DNA of 36,749 nt from a virus: IMG/VR virus record IMGVR_UViG_3300009094_000042, positions 1 through 36,749 of that record. One strand, 5' to 3'. Below are positions 18,101 through 26,029 of the stretch, piece by piece. Made by a program: the position numbers and the translations under genes. Every line of letters starts with the position of its first letter. Positions within the stretch are counted from its first letter, which is position 1. The notes beneath the pieces were generated by a model. The model had not been told where the DNA came from and made no database searches. It worked only from the letters and a program-made list of their open reading frames with translations.

Positions 18101-19227
18101 TTGAACTGCCGGCGACGTGGGCCATCAGAGGGTGCCCCGATCCCTGCCTCATCGAAGGCAGCCCGGAAGTCAACGGTGCGGATCGGTTCCTCGGGTGCGG
18201 GCTCTGGTGATGGTGCTCTACCTGGAGCCCCACCACCTACCGATTCGGAGTGGATCGGCTCATTCCGTGGAGGGGGGCCACCGGGACCGGTATCAGTGGG
18301 TCCGGTGATCTCCGCTTCGGTAGCACCTAGCCCACGCATCCGCTGTTGGTGTTCCGCAATGGACTGCCGCTCCCGTTCGGCCCTGGCCTCAGGGGTGTTG
18401 GCCTCCTGTCGCGCTGCCTCCCGGCCGAGTCCTTCCCGTTCTCCCAGGGCACGCTGAGTCGGGGCCAATGGTGGTGCCCCAGTGGCTCGGGCTTCCCGCA
18501 TCTCTGGTGTGGCACCGGTTTCCCGTTCGCCACCACGCAGCGGGTGTGGCTCCTCGCCTCCACCTTCGGTGTCAACGATGGCGGTGATGTGGTACCCGCC
18601 TCGTCCATCACGGTCCACTTTGGTGATCCGGATGGGCAGGTCCCGGTCCATCATCACGCCACGGTCGTTGGGACCGTTACGGGTGGGGGCGATCTTTGTG
18701 CCCTTGGGGGCGACGATGGCCATGTGGATGGGGCCACCGGAGCCAGGACTACCGATCCGGGTGGGGGTGTATCCCTTGCTGGACACCACCTTTCCAGGCA
18801 GGTCCCAGACGCCACCGTCTTCAGCGTCCATGAACGCCGGGTCGATGCCGAACGCTTCCGGACCCATGCTTCGGTGCAGGATCAGGTCATCATGGGACGG
18901 CTGAAGCTGAGCATCCATCATGTCCACGAAGCGCTGCGTGGATGCGTCCATCCGTCCGGCCTGTAGCTGGACATTGGTGTCGTGCAGGTCGGCCAGCAGC
19001 CGACGCTTATCTGCTTCTGGCCAATCTTTGTAGCTGCTGAACAGGTACTGTGACGCCTGCTGGTCCGAGCCGAACTCGCGGTAATCAATCCGGGCAAGCA
19101 TGTCGAGGATGCGCTTGGCCAAAGTGATGGCCATGCCCACGCCAGCCTTATTGATGAACCGCCCGTTCTTGCCCCGGGGGTGCATGAGTTCTTCTTCTGC
19201 ACCCCAGGAACTGCCCAGCTTCGCCAC
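12121..19227 (-). CDS. Giant multidomain protein with several ADP-ribosyltransferase domains, SAP/HeH-like modules and a Nudix hydrolase domain
   Basis: A 2,368-residue protein (about 260 kDa). The N terminus has the phage motif ELMHPRGKNGRFINKAG (14-30). ART-1, about 112-218: R119 and SS149-150, but Val191 where the catalytic Glu is expected. ART-2, about 980-1105: R989 (WRG), FTSAS 1016-1020, E1061-x-E1063 before MLFPRG. ART-3, about 2010-2118: R2017, VSTS 2041-2044, E2091 before ALLPRG. A divergent ART-like domain ends the protein (2188-2362: VHRGISS, GNGSYSA, GYDAI, YVILNR). Nudix domain about 1505-1645, with a perfect box G1548-x5-E1554-x7-R1562-E1563-x2-E1566-E1567-x-G1569. SAP/HeH-like segments lie near 709-741, 818-850, 1119-1160 and 1412-1450, with Lys-Ala-Pro linkers such as AAKKAAPAK. 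ARTs use NAD to modify proteins or nucleic acids; Nudix enzymes cleave NAD, ADP-ribose or RNA caps. Encoded between protease and capsid genes, it is probably an internal, injected virion protein (inference). Confidence 0.85.
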   Translation of the reverse strand: MAKLGSSWGAEEELMHPRGKNGRFINKAGVGMAITLAKRILDMLARIDYREFGSDQQASQYLFSSYKDWPEADKRRLLADLHDTNVQLQAGRMDASTQRFVDMMDAQLQPSHDDLILHRSMGPEAFGIDPAFMDAEDGGVWDLPGKVVSSKGYTPTRIGSPGSGGPIHMAIVAPKGTKIAPTRNGPNDRGVMMDRDLPIRITKVDRDGRGGYHITAIVDTEGGGEEPHPLRGGERETGATPEMREARATGAPPLAPTQRALGEREGLGREAARQEANTPEARAERERQSIAEHQQRMRGLGATEAEITGPTDTGPGGPPPRNEPIHSESVGGGAPGRAPSPEPAPEEPIRTVDFRAAFDEAGIGAPSDGPRRRQFNKAYEGITSGKRRPEDALRELEVDIAVNKRQLVQDKLDGTSDKDREFEQDIKVQDQLADLIAEQHGLKRGVREPERPKPTPSGQSVAEEDIVKRAQRVRPGEPSEKPLLEKAAQLQRAKEIQTGRRHMTVTQARYRTALEVLDKEKIEGEDGKVYRQIATGVRGGQMSVPQARHAAREEAKRFRSEAGIAHQKAENASGDRARGFRRERDEAQAAADRYEKLRAALLESQSEKATDKYVNPPEEKPFSETEAAKVRTAVKKAAPKVDRTPLTPEDRADHIVSDDSLTTRQKRSRLKSLGLTQEKIDELAPLTPVKRAPAAKKAAPAKPVRDVTDIDQMTKDELLADPRAEGASKSWTKDRIKAHMRGETPAPVKRAPAKKAAAPRKAAPKSFMSQLTPERRKIARGSGLPDDHPLQRIAGRLSDNSTNADEMNRIIADVNHMEDVNQLGRELGITFPSSMDLKARKTHIVMSLRAFGGGTTRPTPSDEGFRAPAKKAVPARRATQGQKPTAEEQAKFDRQIKSAAKGEAAANSSDLRAYEFEDEPENQLTEKLGKKTQDAFDAYRASPGALNERRLADVARGESTEQIREQVRLMDEAFQNPDAKLKSDVEAWRGVDGRRIFGDLSRDESLEGRTWDDPGFTSASANKDVAVRFAIDNADAQPVVIRMVVRKGTGMVGMSPVEGEEGEMLFPRGAKFRVVRDHGVSRFSHPDFPGERKSARYVDVEAVFPDQEVAPGKEAGPTLTRERLEAMELGELRDIEDDLGIKRSSLNKQDRIDAILEKTGTPVGSRALPSDQKKGFDEAWEEKGFEAPQGSANASLQEIRFDISSGKITPDEGIRRLETEIDLNSSEMIDMDRTLKGDLTPDERLSLLRQRKELGQSIRAQADARVFLRDYFGKDEKKAPEAAPAPTSDEVREIEVENAVRAALRDIGKPSSDFVRITEVKGRMPKSMTDAEIDAAIVRMSRARTANIAPQANQKTLTAEDRARAVKLAGEDNHLISVADQSPRPLPGAAPVPVKKAAPAKKAAPAKPARDATDLDQMTQKELVAEAGKRGVPVGASWTKDKIKAALRGEGPAKRVPAKKVAPAKAAPKRVPEARITRPDPNDQFTVLPPGERGSSGDGRLGPDAPWGYYGASGALVRARGDDQEPRYLLVKTSEKADAKGKWQLPGGARNSLETVYQGTAREMQEEIGVSEADLERLSPAGQHKTLPDPHGWTYTSLVADSPRMFDVKPSHKDTVDAKWLTRAEVEELIANDEIQADLKKVLPDLMDHDIADALEPDKDPQDALQDLFGRLSDMGRRAPALDWTPLHRAAQSIANGDDTKVVARRLRLDALKTESKEDAETLRHLADDLGKKRKGKPEYINDQGNVDLRKLAGETSGVDWDRWSPEEGAPTWHAGTALYGGTANPGEMRRRYEDENPFHNAFHYWEEEAEQGFDPRHPRAKLVKRMRETAARWREVKKDAIKGRHPMAQNPARKAEMDSYIAKADDAATAVERLADALEKAKVPPKPRFKTLGGTVLGDPVPIEEQRFQARYVKHALKHRGESIPTELTHKRGRPIAELIQEGQRRPGLTDKENKALDLYMMAAVADQLNGSLRKGRNLHGTGTTPTGTVDLDEVQIGLDSAIADSVIDRDSVLWRSAITANADYRRLVPGAIYTDAGFVSTSFDEQGARRIIGWRKSRGDFPSGRKPMLFKILAPAGTHAALGHEGVQEALLPRGQQFRVVRVDDSGDIPVVIMEVLPNQRDIAGVRGQKLIDDFDYDATVKSTSGHSLGSRGVGDIWLGRIYQEQGYNGPPEVVTKERMDEVVRDGGIEVHRGISSHGDYSAAELAERYRSGDYYPGLGIYGNGSYSATDRRTALGYASGNDEGVLRIALRRDARIIGSEELRKMTTAGGGSQAAKDLQAARQAELDKLDPNDIVGITAVMEKYDQLSARLSGRSRVLADYGRRAALLGYDAIRVDEPGLFTGAPATSKIYVILNRTATYVQEAG

Positions 19228-19238
19228 AGATCACCTCG

Positions 19239-21776
19239 CTACTGAACCGGAACCGGAGTCGGTGGAGCCTGCGCCTGCTGCTGTGCGATCTCAGGTGGGA
19301 GCGGCGGGTCGTTCTCCGGGGACCCTTCCTCAACGATCTGGTACGGGGCAGACGGGTCAGCCTCAGCCGCCGTGAGCCAGGCATCCCAGTCGGTCGATGC
19401 TTCGCCGGCGGCGACCGCTGTCGATGCCTTGGCTGCCAGTTCCGGGTCCATGGCGTAGAGGTGCTCCAGCCGCTTGCGTCGCTCCCGTTGGGCGTAGATT
19501 TCCTCGTCCTCCTGAAGGTCGGCCAGGCGCTGAGCCCGCTCCTGACGAGCCTCCTCTTCGTCCATCTGCTCCCGGACCATGGAGGCGAGTAGGGCAACAT
19601 TGATTCCAGTCGGTGGTCCTGTGTATTCCTCCGGTTCCGGGACCACCGACCCAGCCGCTACCAGAGACATTTGCTCCTCGTTCTCCATCGAGTAGACCGG
19701 GAACGCGGGGGCGTTCACGGCAAGAGCGGCGGTCAGCTCCAACGAGCCCTGCTCCCGTCGCCAGTCGCCGGACAGTGGAGATCGGCGCAGCTTCGCCACC
19801 TTCTTCGGGGTGGCCTCCGGGACCACGGAGCCGGCCACCCAGATGCCGTACTCGTCCTCGCCGGCCCGGACAATGGCGATCTCGTCTCCGGTGTTGTCGT
19901 AGTGCAGGGCGGCGGCGGCGTAACTGAGCCGGATGTCGGCGTGCCGGGTGTCCATCACGATCTTGCCCACCCGCAGCGTGTCACCTTCAGCGGTGAGCAC
20001 GGTGCCGAGATGGTAGGGGGCGTACCCGAGCCTGGACTTCGGGGCCAGCACACACTCCCGCATAGTCACGTCTCGATGGCACTCACCCCAGGCAGCCAGG
20101 TGCCCGTACAGTCGCCCGTCACCCTCCACGGTGATGGGCGTCTTGCCTTCCAGTTGTGGATCCTCGAACCAGGCGGCAGGTGGGGTGAGCGGGTACCCTT
20201 CCTCGCTCATGGCGTAGGTGTGAGAAGGGTTCATCTTCATGGCCGCACCTTCAGCGATCTCGATGCCGGCCTTCTTAGCGGCAGCCTTGATCCGTCCTTT
20301 GATCTGCTCAAGCTGCTCGTCGGTGTACTCGGCCGCGTTCTTCGGAACGTTGATGTACGCCCACGCGGCCCTGATGTGCTCCGGGGTGTCGATGGGGTAC
20401 CTCTTCTTGTTGTCGCGGTAGCCCGGGTCGGCATAGTTCACGTCGCCATAGGGCTCCTTAGTCTCGGTTGCCATAGCTGCCTGGATCCCTTCCTGAGCTG
20501 ACCGGTCCCATGGCGCTCGTATTGAGGCGTCATTGAACTCTTCGGCCATTATCGGGTAAATCTCACTGATCACGTTTCGGAGATCAGCCTTGTCTGCATC
20601 GGGGATGTCGGGTAGTCCACCATGGGCACCGGACAGCAGAGCCGCCGCCGCATAAATGGCGTGGTAGATCAGCGTCAGTCGGCCGTTGATGATGTCACCG
20701 AACGGGAGCCGGTACGAGGTGGTGGCAGTTTCCGGGAGCCGAGGGTCGTGCCACATGAAGGCCCGCTTCAGCTTCGCCGTATCAGCACCTTCCGCTGATA
20801 CCTGAGCCCACGCAGCGATTCGCTTAACCGCATCATCGTTGTCAAATACCGCGTCACGGGGGGCAAGGGGAAGACCTTTCCAGCCAGAGGGGTTGACGGA
20901 CGCCACCAGAGCCCCGCACCCACAGTCCTCTTCCTCCGGCCCTTCCAAGTCCATGACCATGTCGTAGTCGTCATCCGGCCACTCTCCATCCTGGTTGAGG
21001 GAGTAGATGCGCATAGCACTGAACGCTGGGATGGAGACCAAGGTGGCCCCACCGATGGTGAACTCCAGGACGTGGTCGATCCCGGTGAGTGGGTCAGCGG
21101 TGCCGGCCACCGGGCCACCCGGGTCAATGCTGGTGCCGACCACCCCCTGCTCCATCAGGTACCGGGCCTTCTTCGCGTCCGGGATGGTGTCCTCATCGAG
21201 GAAGTCACCCCAGCCGTAGGCAAAGTCCAGGCCCGCCTCGTTGGGGCCGTAGGTGATGCCCAGGATCCGGCCAACGGTGACAGCGCCCTCGTGCCCCGGT
21301 GCCGTACGCTCCCGCCAGTCCAGGGGCAGCGGCAGTACCCGGTGCCGGAGGGCTCCGTGCTCAAACACCCGCTTCCGCCGTGGCTCCTCAGTGAGTCGCC
21401 CGATGGATGCCAGGGGTCCGGCCCATAGGTGCTTGCCCAGCATTGGCATGGCAGCCAGCAACGCTTCCGCGTCACTGAGTTCCTGACGGGTATGGACGAA
21501 TCCCTGCTGCCCCTGCTTCCCGTTGTTGGCACGAGCAGCCATGGCAGCCGTGATGGCAGCCTCGCCAGGGTGACCTTTCCCGGGAGGAGCGCCTAGGGCC
21601 TTCTGGTGCAGGATGTTGCACAGGCCCTCGGGGTTGGTGGGGAAATACTTCCGGAGCTGACGCACGCACCGGTTGAAGTCGTGGGGCAGACCCCAGCGGA
21701 TCTTCAGGGCACCCTTGCCGGCGAGCCAGTACCTCTGTAGCTGGAGCGGCATCCCTCGTGCCGGGTTCGGATCCAT
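19239..21776 (-). CDS. Capsid maturation protease fused to further conserved virion domains
   Basis: An 845-residue protein from ATG 21776, which overlaps the MuF-like stop as TGATG and has AAAGGGGG upstream; an in-frame ATG at 21812 has a poorer site. Residues about 140-260 look like a prohead-protease domain (VTVGRILGITYGPNEAGLDF, then VLEFTIGGATLVSIPAFSAM). The middle holds a helical domain (DDAVKRIAAWAQ near 315) and a DUF6582-like segment (HIRAAWAYINVPKNA near 467). Residues about 530-695 contain a conserved actinophage domain with YGHLAAWGECH, LHYDNTG, GIWVAGSVVPEA and PLSGDWR. The C terminus is helical, then proline-rich. The order protease, giant ART, capsid supports a capsid maturation role. 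I could not assign the catalytic residues. Confidence 0.75.
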   Translation of the reverse strand: MDPNPARGMPLQLQRYWLAGKGALKIRWGLPHDFNRCVRQLRKYFPTNPEGLCNILHQKALGAPPGKGHPGEAAITAAMAARANNGKQGQQGFVHTRQELSDAEALLAAMPMLGKHLWAGPLASIGRLTEEPRRKRVFEHGALRHRVLPLPLDWRERTAPGHEGAVTVGRILGITYGPNEAGLDFAYGWGDFLDEDTIPDAKKARYLMEQGVVGTSIDPGGPVAGTADPLTGIDHVLEFTIGGATLVSIPAFSAMRIYSLNQDGEWPDDDYDMVMDLEGPEEEDCGCGALVASVNPSGWKGLPLAPRDAVFDNDDAVKRIAAWAQVSAEGADTAKLKRAFMWHDPRLPETATTSYRLPFGDIINGRLTLIYHAIYAAAALLSGAHGGLPDIPDADKADLRNVISEIYPIMAEEFNDASIRAPWDRSAQEGIQAAMATETKEPYGDVNYADPGYRDNKKRYPIDTPEHIRAAWAYINVPKNAAEYTDEQLEQIKGRIKAAAKKAGIEIAEGAAMKMNPSHTYAMSEEGYPLTPPAAWFEDPQLEGKTPITVEGDGRLYGHLAAWGECHRDVTMRECVLAPKSRLGYAPYHLGTVLTAEGDTLRVGKIVMDTRHADIRLSYAAAALHYDNTGDEIAIVRAGEDEYGIWVAGSVVPEATPKKVAKLRRSPLSGDWRREQGSLELTAALAVNAPAFPVYSMENEEQMSLVAAGSVVPEPEEYTGPPTGINVALLASMVREQMDEEEARQERAQRLADLQEDEEIYAQRERRKRLEHLYAMDPELAAKASTAVAAGEASTDWDAWLTAAEADPSAPYQIVEEGSPENDPPLPPEIAQQQAQAPPTPVPVQ

Positions 21777-22504
21777 CACCGCCCCCTTTCGTTGAGGATC
21801 ACCAGGTCGCATCGGCAGTTGATGACCGCCTCAGGTGGTCCCATTGGATCACCCGGAAACATAAGTGGGAACCCTTCGACGTAGAACGGGTATCCGAGGT
21901 CCCGGACCTGGCCGTCTACTTCTCGGTGGGAGATTCGGACTCGTTCGTCTCGTTCGGTGTCCCAACGTTTGCGGAGCAGTCGCCCGGTGACCCGGGACTG
22001 TTCCATACCCGCTGCCAAGGTGCCGGCTCCGTAGGCTCGGGTGGTCTCGGTCTGGGCAATGGTTCTTGCCCTAGCCGGCCAGTTCTCTGAGCCGGTGTAG
22101 CTGAGCACGGAATCGACTCGTTGAGCAATCTGCTCCACTGATTCACCACTGTTCGTGCCATCCGTAATGGCGGCGAACACCAGGTTGTATGTCTCATCAG
22201 GCATCCGTACCAGGAAGTTCTGGGTCTGGGCTAGCTGACTTACTACGAAGGCGTGGCGGCTTACGGGGGGCACGTCGGTCGCCTGACTCCAGGCGCTCAG
22301 GCTGATCTTGCCAATCTCGGTCAGGATCGTATCGACTTCGCCGTCCCAGTCGCCCTGGGTGCCGTAGATGGCCGTAGGGTCCGGCATCATCCGGTACTGC
22401 CGCCATGGCTTCATCACCGCCTCTCGGGCACTGGCCAGCCACCGCTGCAACGCACCGGCTACCACTCCTGTCAGCCTGTTCTCATCCTCTTCACGGCTGG
22501 CCAC
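21776..22504 (-). CDS. MuF-like (SPP1 gp7-type) head morphogenesis protein
   Basis: A 242-residue minor head protein that in the family lies inside the capsid beside the portal. The C terminus carries the MuF signature: DERVRISHREVDGQ, then FPGDPMGPPEAVINCRCD. A helical N-terminal half and the segment RARTIAQTETTRAYGAG, seen in this family, support it. GTG 22504 is chosen because AGAGG lies eight bases upstream and the portal overlap is then only 14 bases; the longest frame begins at GTG 22561 without a clear ribosome site. No extra toxin domain is fused here; the effector-like domains sit in the separate giant gene two genes downstream. Confidence 0.8.
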   Translation of the reverse strand: MASREEDENRLTGVVAGALQRWLASAREAVMKPWRQYRMMPDPTAIYGTQGDWDGEVDTILTEIGKISLSAWSQATDVPPVSRHAFVVSQLAQTQNFLVRMPDETYNLVFAAITDGTNSGESVEQIAQRVDSVLSYTGSENWPARARTIAQTETTRAYGAGTLAAGMEQSRVTGRLLRKRWDTERDERVRISHREVDGQVRDLGYPFYVEGFPLMFPGDPMGPPEAVINCRCDLVILNERGR

Positions 22505-24419
22505 GGAGGAAGCCTCTACGCTGAAGGACAGTGCCGAGGGTGGAGGAGCGATGCGGGACACGTTGTTCGATCAAGGCAAAGCAGTATTCCTGGAGCGTCG
22601 ACTCAAGGGCTACCGTGTCAAGGCTTGGGTCAAGGTGTTCGGCCAGAACTGTGAGATGATCCCAGGCTCCGGCAAGCAGCTTCTGGCGATCAGCTTTGTC
22701 GGACGTGATTCGCGTATGGAGATCATGAGGCGGTACCCCGGGCCAATTGCCGCGCTGGTGGCGGTCAAGAAGACGCTTACCTACAAGCTCCATGGCCCGC
22801 ACAACCGCCGCGTTTGCCACCACGAACACATTGGCGTTGGTCACCGCATAGGCATCTGGATCCCCAGTCAAGGACGCAGTGACCGCCTGCGGTCCTGGCG
22901 GTGGACCACCGGGAGCGTTCTGGGCCTCTGTTTCCAATGGGAGCGGCGGGCCGGCGGTTGGTGAGATGCCGGTCGGTGGTGCCGGTGGTGGGGGCGGTCC
23001 AGCACCAGGCATTCCTTGCTGCGGCGTGACCACGGTTTCGGCCGGCAGGATGTCCTCGGTGTAGCCAGCCACTTTGCGTACGGCTGGGATCTGGAACAGG
23101 TTCGGGTCCCGCAGCATCAGCTCCCGGGTGAACCGCTCCAAGTCCTCCTCGTCGCTGGGAGCATCGCTGATGGCGTAGTCGCCGGAGATGAGCACCGTTT
23201 CCCGGCTGACCAGACCCTTGTCGTACATCTCCCGGGTGTCCTTGAGCCGCTCCGGCCGCACAGTCAACGGGGCAGTGTCGTACCAGAACACGTACCGGTC
23301 CGGGTCTTCTTTGAGGGCCTTCAATGCCGGCTGAAGATAGCTGGAGGTCAATCCGTCGCAGATCCGGTTCATCAAAGGAACAATGTGGACGTTGATCTGG
23401 CCTTCCATGATCTGCCAGGCACCCCAGTGATTCGCTTCCCCGGCACCAGTGAGGATGGACGGGTCAATGTCCATGGCGAGGGCGAACCGGCGTAGGGCTT
23501 CAGCTCTCAGATCCAGCGCCTGCTTCGACAACTCGCTGGTGAACTGGATCAGGTCGATCTTCCCCAGCGCCTCTATCGGGATCTCGGCGAAGGTGGGCAC
23601 CACACCTGCTGCCGTACCTTCACCCTTGAGTGAAGCCGAGCCTGTCTTCATCAGCCTGGATGTGAGGGCATCCCCACCGGTTAGCGGGTTGCCTTCCTGG
23701 TCCACCTCGTCCGGGAAGGACACTTCCTTCGGGATGAACATGAGGCCGGCAGAGACAAGCCGGGAGTCGATCTGGGCGAACACGAACCGGGTCAGCCGCT
23801 CGATCTCCCACAGCATCGGCATCGCCGCCCGGGTGGGGGAGTCAGCCCACAATCCACGCCGAGGGTGTGGGGTCCACACCCGGATAATCATGTCCCGCTC
23901 AGGGTTCAGATCCTCGGGCTCGCCGTCGTAGCTGGTCATGGTGACCCGGCCGGTGCGGGAGTACCGCTTCAGTTCGGAGCAGGACAGCACGAACCATTCG
24001 TCTGAGGTGGGGTCATCGGTGCTGCGGCCGATGATGTAGGCGTCGCCCGCCACGGTCAGGTTGATGCCGAGCATTCGGATGGCTTCGGCCTTACTGACCG
24101 GACCTCCGAACAGGGTGTCCGCCAGCCCGGCTATCTTGGCTTTCTTTACCTCTTGCTGGACCCGGCCGTTCTTGTCCACTTCGGCAACGTAGATACGCAC
24201 GCGGGAGCAGGCGGAACCGATCCAGTTGGCTACGAACCTTAGTTCGCCAATGATGTCGTACAGTCGCCATGCTTCCTGCTGCCATGTGTCGTCACCGAAC
24301 TTGTAGCTCCTCCATCCCTGCCCGTCCAGCTTGATTCGGGCAGCAGACGCGACAAGACTTTTCGGTGCCTCATGGGCGGTGGGAACGGCTGACGTAGCCC
24401 TCCGGCTGCCCAGGCGCAT
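22491..24419 (-). CDS. Portal protein
   Basis: A 642-residue protein from ATG 24419 forming the DNA channel at one capsid vertex. It has the HK97/SPP1-like portal pattern: an N-terminal helical part (LYDIIGELRFVANWIGSACS), the wing region with VAGDAYIIGR and the core LRRFALAMDIDPSILTGAGE preceding the stem helices. A long proline-rich stretch near residues 485-530 (PGAGPPPPPAPPTGISPT) leads into a C-terminal helical domain, an extension seen in actinophage portals. It starts three bases after the small membrane gene and overlaps the MuF-like gene. Confidence 0.9.
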   Translation of the reverse strand: MRLGSRRATSAVPTAHEAPKSLVASAARIKLDGQGWRSYKFGDDTWQQEAWRLYDIIGELRFVANWIGSACSRVRIYVAEVDKNGRVQQEVKKAKIAGLADTLFGGPVSKAEAIRMLGINLTVAGDAYIIGRSTDDPTSDEWFVLSCSELKRYSRTGRVTMTSYDGEPEDLNPERDMIIRVWTPHPRRGLWADSPTRAAMPMLWEIERLTRFVFAQIDSRLVSAGLMFIPKEVSFPDEVDQEGNPLTGGDALTSRLMKTGSASLKGEGTAAGVVPTFAEIPIEALGKIDLIQFTSELSKQALDLRAEALRRFALAMDIDPSILTGAGEANHWGAWQIMEGQINVHIVPLMNRICDGLTSSYLQPALKALKEDPDRYVFWYDTAPLTVRPERLKDTREMYDKGLVSRETVLISGDYAISDAPSDEEDLERFTRELMLRDPNLFQIPAVRKVAGYTEDILPAETVVTPQQGMPGAGPPPPPAPPTGISPTAGPPLPLETEAQNAPGGPPPGPQAVTASLTGDPDAYAVTNANVFVVANAAVVRAMELVGKRLLDRHQRGNWPGVPPHDLHTRITSDKADRQKLLAGAWDHLTVLAEHLDPSLDTVALESTLQEYCFALIEQRVPHRSSTLGTVLQRRGFLRGQP

Positions 24420-24422
24420 GGG

Positions 24423-24707
24423 CTACCCCTTCCGTTCAGAGAGATAGCCGGCAACCATCGAGGCTGCCGGAATGGCGAGGGCTGCAATGACCCACTTATT
24501 CGGGAACAGTATGGCCACCGGCATGATCGGGGTGGCCACCCAGATAGAGGTACACCATTGACAGTGGGCCAGATATGAGGCCATGGAGGACTCTCCCCAC
24601 CGCCTCACCACCCACTGTCGGTACTTCACCATCAACTGGTCCTCAACCAGCAGTCTGGTTACACGAGCTACGGCAAGGACACCAACCACCACGGAAAGGA
24701 CCAGCAC
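24423..24707 (-). CDS. Small DUF1360-like membrane protein
   Basis: A 94-residue protein from GTG 24707. It has an N-terminal membrane helix (LSVVVGVLAVARVTRLLVED), a loop with paired cysteines (AHCQWCTSIW) and a second hydrophobic segment (VIAALAIPAASMVAGYL). This arrangement matches DUF1360-type proteins often found beside phage portal genes. It is the first gene after the terminator at 24746-24783, so it may begin a new transcript; no clear promoter was found. Function unknown, inner membrane likely. Confidence 0.7.
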   Translation of the reverse strand: MLVLSVVVGVLAVARVTRLLVEDQLMVKYRQWVVRRWGESSMASYLAHCQWCTSIWVATPIMPVAILFPNKWVIAALAIPAASMVAGYLSERKG

Positions 24708-24745
24708 GCTATTACTCTACGGTTGCCAAGAGCGCAAGGGGTAGT

Positions 24746-24783
24746 GGCAAAAAGAAACGCCCCCTACCAGCCATAGGGGGCGT
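24746..24783 (-). terminator. Rho-independent terminator after the beta-helix gene
   Basis: On the minus strand ACGCCCCCTA pairs with TAGGGGGCGT (10 bp, seven-base loop; 24757-24783), followed by TTTCTTTTTG. It lies just past the stop of the beta-helix gene and should separate the terminase unit from the portal unit. Confidence 0.8.
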
Positions 24784-24796
24784 CTCCTGTTGGTCG

Positions 24797-26017
<1,221 letters not shown>

Positions 26018-26029
26018 AGCCCCATACTG

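Noticed and set aside
18346-18966. 206-residue plus-strand frame inside the ART gene
   Set aside because: Shadow frame with no recognisable domain, lying within a minus-strand domain-bearing region.
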